Below are positions 23,350 through 34,689 of a DNA stretch of 64,000 nucleotides, piece after piece. The position numbers and the translations under genes are program-made. Numbering within the stretch: position 1 is the first letter of the stretch; every line of letters begins with the position of its first letter. Source of the DNA: Marthasterias glacialis (lineage: Eukaryota; Echinodermata; Asteroidea; Forcipulatida; Asteriidae); the NCBI GenBank assembly GCA_911728455.2, contig OU452225.1, forward strand, positions 27,810,495 through 27,874,494. Reading direction: 5' to 3'. Below the pieces are notes generated by a model that saw only the letters and a program-made list of their open reading frames with translations, did no database searches and was not told the DNA's origin.

Positions 23350-24300
23350 GAACAGCATTTGTTTATTGTATACCCCTTCCTATCTTCATATTTTTTTCAG
23401 ACACTAAAACCAGGATTGTTCTTATTTGGTTTGGGAGGAGTACATGAAAAATTATGAGGATGGTGCCACATGTAAAACACCTCACAGAGCTTTGAAGCAG
23501 AAAGAACAACCATTTTGACAAGGAATAGAAAGGAGTATTCACTTCCGATAAACCAATGCTCAATCTTTCCCTTTCTTGTTTGTTTGTTTGTTGTTGGATT
23601 TTTTTGCAGCTGAAATGTTCAGATGCTTCCCTAAACCAATGTACCTTTCCTTCAACCATGTGTATTGGGATTTTTCAAAGTTGGAATGTCTGGATGAAGC
23701 AAAAACAAATGTATCTTTTTTTTTTAAGAAACACATTGCCTTCGGATCGGACATTTTTGGGCTATAAAAAGTGTTTGTCATGAAATGAACATGGTTGGAA
23801 CGATACTTTAAAAGTTGAATATAATGATTCACCCCTTGGAATTGTGTGATTTTTATTTAATTTAGTGACAGAACATGGTCTGCCATTTTGTAAAAATAAA
23901 CCTTTGACTCCATGAATGGGAAACTTTTGAGGACACTTAGTGGCAGCAGACGTGTTCACACTTATAAATCCATTGTTCTCGGAAATTTGCGCATGCTCAG
24001 ATCTATGCAATCAATGGAAATTTACCTGGTATGTCTGCTGCCACCTATCATTCCAAAGTCTCCCATTGGTGGACCGTATGTTTCTATATGTAGAGTGTGG
24101 TTTCGCTGGTTGTATTTCCGAGATGCAAACTTATTTGTTTTTTTAATCACTACACACTAACTACAACACACAGTAGTTTTTTTTAATGCATGAGCAACTC
24201 TTAAAAACAAAAGGAGCAATTCCAAACACCAGAAATTTTAAAAAGATTTGAAGGCAATGTGTCTCTTTAAGACCTTTGTTTCAGACTGAATTCTTACCGG
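23350..24300. other. Probable downstream region of the TBC1D19-like gene
   Basis: This lies just beyond the stop codon of the minus-strand TBC1D19-like gene, so it may hold its 3' UTR and flanking DNA. A GTAAGA donor-like site lies about 20 nt past the stop codon. No other gene was recognised among the many short overlapping frames. Confidence 0.4.
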
Positions 24301-24312
24301 CAGATGTTGAGG

Positions 24313-24443
24313 TTAGCTGGGGAACATAACAATCTGTAAGAGTGGCATGACCTGTAGAGTTGTCAGATCAGACAGGACGGTGTCAGCAGAGGCATAGGAA
24401 GATGTCTGCATCAGGTTAACCCGACGGAAAGCAAAGATTGCCG
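24313..24443 (-). CDS. TBC1D19-like, last coding exon
   Basis: This terminal coding exon encodes AAIFAFRRVNLMQTSSYASA, then DTVLSDLTTLQ and VMPLLQIVMFPS before a TAA at 24313-24315. TBC1D19 is a TBC (Tre2-Bub2-Cdc16) domain protein of the putative Rab GTPase-activating class. The C-terminal match (VFAF-R-VNLM ... VMPLLQI) is what I know of vertebrate TBC1D19. The acceptor is ambiguous because TTATGCAG occurs twice in a row. The second copy, giving an exon start at 24443, keeps the frame with the 116-bp exon at 27512-27627, so I chose it. The exon was recognised by sequence only, and splicing is inferred. Confidence 0.8.
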
Positions 24444-24454
24444 CTGCATAACTG

Positions 24455-25640
24455 CATAAAAAAAAAATCATATCTAATATGATTTAGTGTTCTTTAACTC
24501 CAGGATGGACCATGCAACAATGAACAGGCAGGGTTTAACCAATAAGCCATTTGAGAGTAAGATTTGCACAATGCCTAGCTCGGTCACTAGTGAATGCTCA
24601 GCTTGAATTCCTCAGACTCAATCCAGTGTTGCTGTGGGCAAGCTTTTTCTTAGTTACATAAAATGCTTCAAACAACCATACACAATTTGTGATAAAATGT
24701 GTGGCACAAGGATACCAGTCACTGCTGATCTGGAGGTTGCTTTGCAAAAGCTTGCCCTCAAATCATTTGACATAGAGCAACACTGGATTGAGTATTCATG
24801 TGTGATTGAAAAAGGCACTGTACCAGACACCAATCAAATCTAACTCGCTTATTGAAAAAACAAAAACAGAGTGAGCTATGTCATCATTTTATAGTTTGGC
24901 CTTCCTTCTATGACAGAATGGGGCACTTAATTAAACAAATAAACAATTTCTCACAAATGTATCCATGAATAAAAGGCAGCTATGTGTCCCTACAAGTCGA
25001 CCATTAAACTATCCCCCCCCCCCCAAAAAAAAAAAAAAAAAACCAACAAACAAATTTACAGACAATTTACAGAAAATATATATAAATGTTTCTGTTTCAT
25101 TTGGCAGCTGTACACTTTTCTGCCCCCATTCCCCATCCCAAAGTAGACGATTGCTGCCAGCACTAAATGCTGCCATTACTGTGACGGTGCCACACTAGCA
25201 AGTTACTCCCATTCCTAAATTCAGTGTACATATTATGAATACAGTCAACTTGTGCAGTCATCATTGTTTCAAGTGGTGTTCTTTTAATTTCTCACTTCAA
25301 TATATGCATGGAGGCATAGAATAATAGTGCCACTGCAGTCATGGATCTGTATAGATCTGTCTCCCACTGCCTACTTTATAATATTTTATAAAATGTTTTG
25401 AAGCTGAATCAGTATTTATATTGATTTACAAAAAACAGTTCAACACCAAACAGGTCAAGTCGAAGATTGTCAAACCTTTGCCGCAAGTACGGTTCAATTC
25501 ACAAGTGTCATTTTAGTCTAAATTGAATTCTTCTTCTACGGGCCGAAGATTGTTTTTTTAGAACAACATCAAACAAGAAAAAAAATCAGTACAACAGATT
25601 TCTTCGTACTTGTTCGACCAAATGGACTTTGTCTTCAAAG
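24455..25640. other. Intron of the TBC1D19-like gene
   Basis: Non-coding sequence between the last coding exon and the tandem duplication. A stretch near 25165-25215 (AAATGCTGCCATTACTGTGA, CACACTAGCAAGTTACTCCC) has a second copy near 31432-31490, so it is a dispersed repeat. There is a C/A homopolymer near 25012-25042. Confidence 0.5.
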
Positions 25641-25869
25641 TGTTTCTCAACCATTGGTTATTATTTCTCGAAAACCTCATTTATGCTTCACTGAAGAAAC
25701 TTTGTCTCTGTGTAAATACTTGGGGTCTAATGTACATGTAAGTAGGTTTTCATTAGGTGAAATCGGGCCAACTGCCTTCAACCTTGACCGTAATCTGTTT
25801 GCAGTTCTGAAAACAAATGGTTTTGAATTCAAAACGTCAGCAAACACTGCGGCAATTCAAATCAACATT

Positions 25870-27150
25870 TGGTGGTAGTGGTGGTTGGTTGGAGAAGGAA
25901 GGAGCAGGGGGAGGGGGAATCTACCTACAAAATAACCTCAATAAACATTTCAGTAATTCATAGCGACTTGGTGGCGAGGGAGGGGGAGGGGCAAGAAGCA
26001 GGTGAGGGGAAATCTACCTTCAAAATAATCTCAATAAACTTTGCAGTAATTCACAGTGACTTGGTGGTGAGGGAGGGGGAGAGGCAAGAAGCAGAAGGAG
26101 GAGGAATCTACCTACAAAATAATCTCAATAAACTTTGCAGTAATTCACAGTGACTTGGTGGCGAGGGAGGGGGAGGGGCAAGAAGCAGAAGGAGGAGGAA
26201 TCTACCTACAAAATAATCTCAATAAACTTTGCAGTAATTCATAGCGACTTGGTGGCGAGGGAGGGGGAGGGGCAAGAAGCAGGTGAGGGGAAATCTACCT
26301 TCAAAATAATCTCAGAAAAATTTGCAGTAATTCACAGTGACTTGGTGGCGAGGGAGGGGGAGAGGCAAGAAGCAGAAGAAGGAGGAATCTACCTACAAAA
26401 TAATCTCAATAAACTTTGCAGTAATTCACAGTGACTTGGTGGCGAGGGAGGGGGAGGGGCAAGAAGCAGAAGGAGGAGGAATCTACCTACAAAATAATCT
26501 CAATAAACTTTGCAGTAATTCACAGTGACTTGGTGGCGAGGGAGGGGGAGGGGCACGAAGCAGAAGGAGGAGGAATCTACCTACAAAATAATCTCAATAA
26601 ACTTTGCAGTAATTCACAGTGACTTGGTGGCGAGGGAGGGGGAGGGGCAAGAAGCAGGAGGAGGAATCTACCTACAAAATAATCTCAATAAACTTTGCAG
26701 TAATTCACAGTGACTTGGTGGCGAGGGAGGGGGAGAGGCAAGAAGCAGAAGGAGGAGGAATCTACCTACAAAATAATCTCAATAAACTTTGCAGTAATTC
26801 ACAGCGACTTGGTGGTGAGGGAGGGGGAGGGGCAAAAAGCAGAGGGAGGGGGAATCTACCTACAAAATAACCTCAATAAACATTTCAGTAATTCATAGCG
26901 ACTTGGTGGCGAGGGAGGGGGAGGGGCAAGAAGCAGAAGGGGGAGGAATCTACCTACAAAATAATCTCAATAAACTTTGCAGTAATTCACAGTGACTTGG
27001 TGGCGAGGGAGGGGGAGGGGCAAGAAGCAGAAGGAGGAGGAATCTACCTACAAAATAATCTCAATAAACTTTGCAGTAATTCACAGTGACTTGGTGGCGA
27101 GGGAGGGGGAGGGGCAAGAAGCAGAAGGAGGGGGAATCTACCTACAAAAT
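25870..27150. repeat. 94-bp minisatellite, copy 1 (about 13 units)
   Basis: The unit contains GACTTGGTGGCGAGGGAGGG, GGAGGGGCAAGAAGCAGAAG, GAATCTACCTACAAAATAAT and CTCAATAAACTTTGCAGTAA. The period is 94 bp, with a few 91-bp units missing three bases. It lies in an intron of the TBC1D19-like gene. The plus-strand frames across it are repeat frames. Confidence 0.95.
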
Positions 27151-27511
27151 AACCCCATGTACTCCAAACTCTAAACACACGATCTTAAAAATGACCTCTG
27201 TGAATGTTAAAGTTGTGATCAAAATAAAGTTTGGGAAATCAGCTTTAAACTTGTGTATGCCTTGACTGCAGTCATTGATTCTAGAATTGTTATTTGCAAT
27301 AAATAAAAATAATAATAATAAAAATAAATAAATAAAAATGTAATAATTTACAGCTTACAGTTATTCACTTGGAGAATACGAAGAGATCCATGCGCATTGA
27401 TAGCACCTTTAAGTTATGCAGTTCACAAGAGACTTGATTGTGACGTGAACCTATGACCTCCAGCTTTCAAGACGAGACATGTTAAACTAAGGAAGAATGG
27501 GGGTTTATTAC

Positions 27512-27627
27512 CTGGAAGAATAAGAAGAGATTCATGGGCTAGGATGCGATCCCACAGCAGAAGCAACTGATCGCTCGCCAGGTAACCTGAGAATGCCCGC
27601 ATCATCCACTTGAAGGTGATACGCAAC
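27512..27627 (-). CDS. TBC1D19-like TBC-domain exon, duplicate A
   Basis: A 116-bp exon between a CTGTAG acceptor and a GTAATA donor. It encodes LRITFKWMMRAFSGYLASDQ followed by LLLLWDRILAHESLLILP, the conserved late part of the TBC domain (FKWM-RAFSG-LA-DQLLLLWDRI in TBC1D19). It enters with one base and leaves with one base over a codon boundary. An identical protein-coding exon lies 2432 bp to the right, at 29944-30059. Since 116 is not a multiple of three, including both copies would break the frame. Only one can be used per transcript, unless the extra copy is non-functional. Confidence 0.85.
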
Positions 27628-27964
27628 CTACAGAAAAAGAAAAAAAAACTCAGATTGTAAAATTATCTATTGATTTTTCCCTCCTCATTTTTTTTTACGT
27701 ACAGCATATCAATATTATAACAAGGCCTTGTATAAAACCTGCATTATGACAGACATCCAGGTAACAAATCAAGTTATTTTTGAAAATTATATCTTCTGAA
27801 GGATACATACATGCAGTTCAATTTTTGTCCATGACAAAACAGTCTGTACTTTTGGTAAGCACAAGACACTTGTAACAAGACGAGAACTAGTGCAATTGAA
27901 TGAAATTGCAAGACCCCCCCCCCCCCCCTTTAAACTCCTAGTATACCAATGTCTGGCCAGGATT

Positions 27965-28080
27965 GGATTTCACAAAACTAGTCCTAACTGATGACAAGTC
28001 CTAGAAGTTAGGACTAGTTACTTGTCCTAACTTGAGCTAAGACTAGTCCTAGCGCCAGGCCCCAATTTCACAAATTTGTG
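27965..28080. repeat. Short palindromic repeat (ACTAGTCCTAA type)
   Basis: Inverted phrases CAAAACTAGTCCTAACTGAT and AAGTTAGGACTAGTTACTTG, with a further AAGACTAGTCCTAGC, form a compact foldback. The same segment is present in the second duplication copy near 30395-30490. Confidence 0.55.
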
Positions 28081-28202
28081 ATAAGCAAATTTGTGTGCTA
28101 TCTGTAGCAGCGTAAGCAAAAATGTATTTCATACATAATCAAGAGGATTGGACAGTGAGTCTGTGCATTCACAATGAATTTGCAATGTTGCGTCACTCAT
28201 CA

Positions 28203-28394
28203 GGCCCAATTTCATAAAGCCTGTAAGCACAGAAACTTGCTAAGCACAGATAAATCTTGCTCAGCAGAAACAGGTTACCAGCCAACATTCCATTATGTGT
28301 ACACTGTTGCGACTGGTGCCCCACTAATGTTTTGCTTAGCAAAGAAATTTGCTAAGCAATAATTTCTGCTAAACAGCTTTATGAAATTGGCCCC
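28203..28394. mobile_element. MITE with CCAATTTCATAAAGC ends, copy 1
   Basis: The left end GGCCCAATTTCATAAAGC and the right end GCTTTATGAAATTGGCCC are inverted repeats of about 18 bp. Between them are about 155 bp without coding capacity and rich in GCTAAGCA-type words. The overall length of ~190 bp fits a non-autonomous DNA element. It is duplicated as part of the surrounding tandem duplication. Confidence 0.7.
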
Positions 28395-28679
28395 TGCTTA
28401 CAAGAACCATTGGCAAGCTAGTGTGACTTTTGTTTATAAAAAAGAAAATTCTGCTAATAAACAGTCTGTAAGCAAAAACTGTCTGCTTATGCTTCACTGA
28501 AGAAACTTTGTCTCTGTGTAAATACTTGGGGTCTAATGTACATGTAAGTAGGTTTTCATTAGGTGAAATCGGGCCAACTGCCTTCAACCTTGACCGTAAT
28601 CTGTTTGCAGTTCTGAAAACAAATGGTTTTGAATTCAAAACGTCAGCAAACACTGTGGCAATTCAAATCAACATTTGGT

Positions 28680-29580
28680 GGTAGTGGTGGTTGGTTGGAG
28701 ATGGAAGGAGCAGGGGGAGGGGGAATCTACCTACAAAATAACCTCAATAAACATTTCAGTAATTCATAGCGACTTGGTGGCGAGGGAGGGGGAGGGGCAA
28801 GAAGCAGAAGGAGGAGGAATCTACCTACAAAATAATCTCAATAAACTTTGCAGTAATTCACAGTGACTTGGTGGTGAGGGAGGGGGACGGGCAAAAAGCA
28901 GAAGGAGGGGGAATCTACCTACAAAATAATCTCAATAAACTTTGCAGTAATTCACAGTGACTTGGTGGCGAGGGAGGGGGAGGGGCAAAAAGCAGAAGGA
29001 GGGGGAATCTACCTACAAAATAATCTCAATAAACTTTGCAGTAATTCACAGTGACTTGGTGGTGAGGGAGGGGGAGGGGCAAAAAGCAGGAGGAGGAATC
29101 TACCTACAAAATAATCTCAATAAACTTTGCAGTAATTCACAGTGACTTGGTGGCGAGGGAGGGGGACGAGCAAAAAGCAGAAGGAGGGGGAATCTACCCA
29201 TAAAATAATCTCAATAAACTTTGCAGTAATTCACAGTGACTTGGTGGCGAGGGAGGGGGAGGGGCAAGAAGCAGAAGGAGGGGGAATCTACCTACAAAAT
29301 AATCTCAATAAACTTTGCAGTAATTCACAGTGACTTGGTGGCGAGGGAGGGGGAGGGGCAAGAAGCAGAAGGAGGAGGAATCTACCTACAAAATAATCTC
29401 AATAAACTTTGCAGTAATTCACAGTGACTTGGTGGCGAGGGAGGGGGAGGGGCAAAAAGCAGAGGGAGGGGGAATCTAGGTACAAATTAATCTCCATAAA
29501 CATCACTGTAATTCACAGCCACTTAGTGGTGAGGGAGGGGGAGGGGCAAGAAGTAGGGAGAGGGAGAATTCACCTACAAA
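28680..29580. repeat. 94-bp minisatellite, copy 2 (about 9 units)
   Basis: Same unit as at 25.87-27.15 kb, with about nine units instead of thirteen. The last unit before the unique flank is strongly diverged here (AGGTACAAATTAATCTCC), unlike in copy 1. Confidence 0.95.
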
Positions 29581-29943
29581 ATAACCCCATGTACTCCAAA
29601 CTCTAAACACACGATCTTAAAAATGACCTCTGTGAATGTTAAAGTTGTGATCAAAATAAAGTTTGGGAAATCAGCTTTAAACTTGTGTATGCCTTGACTG
29701 CAGTCATTGATTCTAGAATTGTTATTTGCAATAAATAAAAATAATAATAATAAAAATAAATAAATAAAAATGTAATAATTTACAGCTTACAGTTATTCAC
29801 TTGGAGAATACGAAGAGATCCATGCGCATTGATAGCACCTTTAAGTTATGCAGTTCACAAGAGACTTGATTGTGACGTGAACCTATGACCTCCAGCTTTC
29901 AAGACGAGACATGTTAAACTAAGGAAGAATGGGGGTTTATTAC

Positions 29944-30059
29944 CTGGAAGAATAAGAAGAGATTCATGGGCTAGGATGCGATCCCACAGCAGAAGCAACT
30001 GATCGCTCGCCAGGTAACCTGAGAATGCCCGCATCATCCACTTGAAGGTGATACGCAAC
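29944..30059 (-). CDS. TBC1D19-like TBC-domain exon, duplicate B
   Basis: Second copy of the 116-bp TBC exon, with the same acceptor, donor and predicted peptide as 27512-27627. It lies upstream of duplicate A on the minus strand. Either copy would join in phase to the last coding exon at 24313-24443. Identity over the whole exon and its flanks means the sequence cannot show which copy is ancestral. Confidence 0.8.
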
Positions 30060-30638
30060 CTACAGAAAAAGAAAAAAAAACTCAGATTGTAAAATTATCT
30101 ATTGATTTTTCCCTCCTCATTTTTTTTTACGTACAGCATATCAATATTATAACAAGGCCTTGTATAAAACCTGCATTATGACAGACATCCAGGTAACATA
30201 TCAAGTTATTTTTGAACATTATATCTTCTGAAGAATACATACATGCAGTTCAATTTTTGTCCATGACAAAACAGTCTGTACTTTTGGTAAGCACAAGACA
30301 CTTGTAACAAGACGAGAACTAGTGCAATTGAATGAAATTGCAAGACCCCCCCCCCTTTAAACTCCTAGTATACCAATGTCTGGCCAGGATTGGATTTCAC
30401 AAAACTAGTCCTAACTGATGACAAGTCCTAGAAGTTAGGACTAGTTACTTGTCCTAACTTGAGCTAAGACTAGTCCTAGCGCCAGGCCCCAATTTCACAA
30501 ATTTGTGATAAGCAAATTTGTGTGCTATCTGTAGCAGCAAAACATGCGTAAGCAAAAATGTATTTCATACATAATCAAGAGGATTGGACAGTGTGTCTGT
30601 GCATTCACAATGAATTTGCATCGTTGCGGCACTCATCA

Positions 30639-30831
30639 GGCCCAATTTCATAAAGCCTGTAAGCACAGAAACTTGCTAAGCACAGATAAATCTTGCTCAG
30701 CAGAAACAGGTTACCAGCCAACATTCCATTATGTGTACACTGTTGCGACTGGTGCCCCACTAATTTTTTTGCTTAGCAAAGAAATTTGCGAAGCAATAAT
30801 TTCTGCTAAACAGCTTTATGAAATTGGCCCC
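30639..30831. mobile_element. MITE with CCAATTTCATAAAGC ends, copy 2
   Basis: Duplicate of the element at 28203-28394, with the same inverted ends. About 100 bp further right is another related inverted end (CTTACAGGCTTTAAGAAAGT then TGGGCCC), so the family may have nested or longer members here. Confidence 0.65.
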
Positions 30832-30959
30832 TGCTTACAAGAACTGCTGGCAAGCCAGTGTGACTTTTGTTTATAAAAAAGAAATTCTGCTAATAAACAG
30901 TCTGTAAGCAAAAAACGTCTGCTTACAGGCTTTAAGAAAGTTGGGCCCTGGGCTACATG

Positions 30960-32890
30960 TGGCAAGTCCCTCCATTGATTTAGTAGTCGGAAAGAAGAAA
31001 TAAATATATACTTTTGGAAGTCAAAACCAAGCGTTAACGATGTATATTTAGCAAGTCCTGGTACACAGTGTGCTGGCCACACTTGTGCCACGTGTGCCTG
31101 TTACACATGTGACAAGCATCATCAAGTAGTTTCAATTGTTTCATTGCAACTACATGTACTATAATGTATGACAAGAATGCAATGGGAGTTGATTTATAGA
31201 TCCAAGCATCGTGTTTACCAAAAAAGTTTCTTTGAGTATTTTCCTAGCAGGCAAGATAACTTGCACTCTCATAGAACATTTTGTACACTCTGTATAAGCA
31301 GGTTCTACTTAACTTGACGCCACACATTGTATAGTCAGCCATCTTTACAGGCAATTTTTTTTAACACACAACAAAGCATTAGGCGCAAACATAACTCAAG
31401 TAGCATACGTGAGTTTTATCAAGTTTTACTAAATGCTGCCATTACTGTTATGGTACCACACTAGAAAGTTACTCCCATTCCTAAATTGGATCTTGAATGA
31501 TCCATTAAGTACATATACAACTTTGTTCCCGCAAATAAAAACCCTGAACAAACAAAGAAAATTACAACATTTGTCAAGGCCCAAAGCCAAAACACAGGTT
31601 GCCAGTAACGATGGGTAATCTAACATCGTAAAATTAACAGCTGGATCAGTTTTAGAATGTGCCCCCTTTCTTCGTATCAAACATGTTTGGTACTATTTGC
31701 AAACTTCCATCTGCATGAAGTTGAACATTTTATGTGGTCTTCCATTGAGCTGTGTACACTTCCTATCTGCAGTAACTCCACACTTTGAGACTTTCTTGTA
31801 AACACATATTGTGAGTAACGCTGTCAAAGTCTGAGGGAGAAACAACTTTCCATCAAACATCTTTGGCAGATGTTACATCTTGAATGATCCATTAAGTACA
31901 CATACAACTTTGTTCCTGCAAAAAACCCCGGAACAAACGAAGAAATGGCCGACCATACTTAACTTTGCTCAGTATTTTCAGTTTTCTATGGCACTATTAA
32001 TAAAGAAAAATAAGGACATCAGCTGAAAAGTTGCTTGTCTGATTTAAACTCGGTGTATGCAAAATAACTGCGAATAAAAAAAAAGTAAAAAAAAACAAAA
32101 CAAACAAAAACATTATTAGAACAACAACTTGTCAGCAATGAGAATGCACAGTGATACAATACCCTGAAACAGAACAAGAGAGAGACAGAGAGAGTGGGAA
32201 CGATTGTAGGCTAAATAAAATGCTTGTCAAATACAAATATTTACAACAAAAAGTAAGAAAATGAAAAAAGAAAGAAAGAAAGAAACCCCTTTTTCATAGA
32301 AAAGAAGGCCGTGGCACTCAAGGGGTTATCTTTGACAGTCGATGTGATTTGCGCAGTGCAAAAATAGGAGTGACACATTAAAATTGTTAAATGGGATATG
32401 TTATACGAGCATTGAATCATGGCAAATCCTACATTTACAAACATTTTTCTATCGCAAGTTATTTTTATATTGAATAAATCCTGGTTAATCTTATAACATC
32501 CCATACATTTTTCTATCGGAATTCATTTGTTATATCAAACAAAGATTGTTCAGTTATACGCTGCATGAATGTTTTTACCTGCATGTTCTGGATTTATATA
32601 AAAAAGGTAAACCTATTTTCAAACTATCTTCAGCTTGAATTTCAAAAAGGGTATATATTTCAAAGAAAAATATAAGGTGTTTTTTTCTTCAAAAATTGGG
32701 AATTAATTTTGGATCAGATAGGGGCCTTTTGCTGAAAAGAGTGTTGTTTGAGTACTATGCAATGAGAATACATGTATTTACACCTTTTACACTTTTGTAA
32801 TGGCCAGGGTGTTTCCCAGTGATTTTGACTCACAAACAAGATGCAGCATTTCAGAGTCATTGACTTGTCATTCTCTGACCTTTCTTCCTC
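30960..32890. other. Non-coding intronic stretch with small dispersed repeats
   Basis: No exon was recognised on either strand. The phrase CTTGAATGATCCATTAAGTA followed by CATACAACTTTGTTCC occurs twice (about 31490 and 31878). Part of 31432-31490 repeats a segment near 25.2 kb. The TBC1D19 exon expected between 29944-30059 and 32902-33011 was not found here. Confidence 0.45.
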
Positions 32891-32901
32891 TTTTTCTGCA
32901 G

Positions 32902-33011
32902 TGGCACCTCTGTGTTTTGTGTACAGCAATCCAGTCAAGTTATACTACATATTCCGTGACATGTACATGCGCCATCTGTTCAGACTACACACGAACTCGT
33001 CGCATCCTCAG
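32902..33011 (+). CDS. TBC1D19-like TBC-domain exon, inverted relative to the rest of the gene
   Basis: A 110-bp exon between TTTTTCTGCAG and a GTAGGTAA donor. It encodes APLCFVYSNPVKLYYIFRDM and then YMRHLFRLHTNSSHPQ. TBC1D19 has a closely similar stretch (VAPLCF ... KLY-IFREMY-RFFFRLH--SSHP) just upstream of the exon duplicated here at 27.5/29.9 kb. All the other TBC1D19-like exons lie on the minus strand, and this one lies in the right position but on the plus strand, with intact splice sites for the plus strand. It cannot be spliced into the minus-strand transcript as it stands. Confidence 0.8.
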
Positions 33012-33154
33012 GTAGGTAAATACTCCCTGGTCCCCACCCACCCTACCTGTCTTATTGATTTAGGAACGCATTCATGGTATGCGCGCAAAAGGTCTCGCTT
33101 TCGTCGTCCCTTCCGTATGCACCTTCACTCGCAGTACATGTTTGGCCACATCTT

Positions 33155-33460
33155 CTCAGCCCTTTGGGCGGTATGTCCCTCAGTAGTGCCTAAAGCGCTC
33201 GCCTCTCACTGTGTCCCTGGTTCGATTCCCAGCTCGGCCCATATGTGAGTAGAGTTGTGCGTTGGTTCTCTCCTGTGCCAAAACGGTGTTTTTTTCCGGT
33301 CCCTCCGGTTCCTCACTCTGGAAAAATCAAACACTTTCGATCTATGGCTGTGCTCTGCTGTCATATATGGGTCGATGTGGCTGGATGCTAAAAGGCTGCC
33401 ACTGTTGAAGCCTCGTCATTTGCAATTCAGCTTCTCAACAGCGAGTAAGGATAATTAGCC
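33155..33460 (+). mobile_element. tRNA-derived SINE with ATT-rich tail
   Basis: The tRNA-like head (AAAGCGCTCGCCTCTCACTG; box B GGTTCGATTCCCAGCTCGG) is followed by a body containing GTGCGTTGGTTCTCTCCTGT and CCACTGTTGAAGCCTCGTCA. It ends in TAATTAGCCTCCCAAATTAT and ATTATTATTGCTATTATT. It lies about 150 bp downstream of the inverted TBC exon. Confidence 0.7.
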
Positions 33461-33735
33461 TCCCAAATTATTATTATTGCTATTATTATTCACTTCCAAA
33501 GGCCAGTATTGCAAGATATTCTGCTAGCTTTCCCCTTGTACTGCTTATTTCTTTTGCTTTCCACCTTCTTCCAATTTATTCCAGTTCAGCTTCTCAACAG
33601 CGAGTAAAGATAATTAGCCTCCCAAATTATTATTATTGCTATTATTATTCACTTCCAAAGGCCAGTATTGCAAGACATTCTGCTAGCTTTCCCCTTGTAC
33701 TGCTTAATTTCTTTTGCTTTCAACCTTCTTAACTT
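33426..33735. repeat. Direct duplication, period ~169 bp
   Basis: TTCAGCTTCTCAACAGCGAG recurs at 33426 and 33595. It is followed in both copies by AATTAGCCTCCCAAATTATT, CACTTCCAAAGGCCAGTATT and GCTAGCTTTCCCCTTGTACT. The left copy overlaps the SINE tail. Confidence 0.85.
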
Positions 33736-33739
33736 TGAA

Positions 33740-34500
33740 ATCCCTCAACAATTGATCTTTTTCAAAAGCTGGCCCCAATCTTTGGTACATGGTTCCCATC
33801 AACATTAGGGATGCCCCATCTCTCTCAATTTTCAGGAAACATTCTTGGCCATTTGCGAAACCACGGCTTACAGGCTTCGACTATGGCTTTTGCATTGTCT
33901 GTCTGTTTGAAGTCCCATACCAAAGGGTTCATTTTCAAAATTATTTACGGAGCCCAAGCTAAAGCATAATCCAAATCCAAAATTTCGAACAGGGCAATAA
34001 ATGCACCACATTCAAGACATCATAGTTAATTTCCTATTCTTTTGACTTGCACAGCGCTTTGATTTCTCTTGTAAAAGCATTTCATAAATGATACATTTAT
34101 TGTTACTATTTTAATAGTTGTATTGTAAGAAGGGAAATTATGTCCACAGTGTGAACAGGATATTGAAAACGAAATAACTTTTTGAATTGATTGCTGAGTA
34201 AAGACAAAGTATGTTCATTGAAATTTGTAAATTACACAACGTATTCACAAGTATGACTGATGATGACAATTTTCTGTTCCTTATGTCCTCTGAAATAAAA
34301 AAAAGAATAGTCACTTGCGTTTCAAAATGTTTTTCTTGTTCACCGAGCTGAAAGAGATGCAAAATGTTTGTGACCATGCTACAATCACGTCAACAGTTCC
34401 GCTTATTTCTTACTGTTGTTATATATAATCATTGTTGTTACCCTCCGCCAGGGTTATGGGGGTATGTTCCTGAATTTGGAATAAAACAGTTTGTCAATTA
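33740..34500. other. Non-coding spacer
   Basis: No recognisable exon on either strand. In particular, no match to the missing TBC1D19 exons was found. Confidence 0.4.
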
Positions 34501-34514
34501 AAGGGGCTGTGTCG

Positions 34515-34682
34515 TCATGATTATAGCAGGCCTGTGGCTGTGCATGGAAAGATCAACTCTCAACCAGATACTGCACACATCACAAATCACAAAGGGCACC
34601 GTCTTTGTCAAACTGTGATGTGACCGCCAGCGCACACGCATGCGTGGTAAGTGGGTTATTCCATAAACTGCTATAATCATGA
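34515..34682. mobile_element. 168-bp MITE-like element with perfect 14-bp inverted ends
   Basis: TCATGATTATAGCA at 34515-34528 is the exact reverse complement of TGCTATAATCATGA at 34669-34682. The interior has no coding capacity and includes CGCACACGCATGCGTGG. It lies directly beside the start of a LINE. Confidence 0.6.
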
Positions 34683-34689
34683 TGGGGGC

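Larger units (their letters stand above)
25681..28486. repeat. Tandem duplication, copy 1 (2806 bp)
   Basis: It begins at TTATGCTTCACTGAAGAAAC and ends at 28486, where the same sequence starts again. It contains a 94-bp minisatellite, a TBC1D19-like exon and a MITE. Outside the minisatellite the copies are nearly identical, including the whole exon. This indicates a recent event or ongoing homogenisation. Confidence 0.92.
28487..30930. repeat. Tandem duplication, copy 2 (~2.44 kb)
   Basis: Direct copy of 25681-28486. It is shorter because its 94-bp array has about four fewer units. The match runs to the phrase GTCTGCTTA near 30929, after which copy 2 continues into CAGGCTTTAAGAAAG. Copy 1 instead joins straight to the start of copy 2. 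Confidence 0.92.

Noticed and set aside
25869..29606. Family of about 60-residue plus-strand proteins (TWWRGRGRGKKQKEEESTYK)
   Set aside because: Every frame spans two 94-bp units and restarts at the next unit. It is pure repeat structure.
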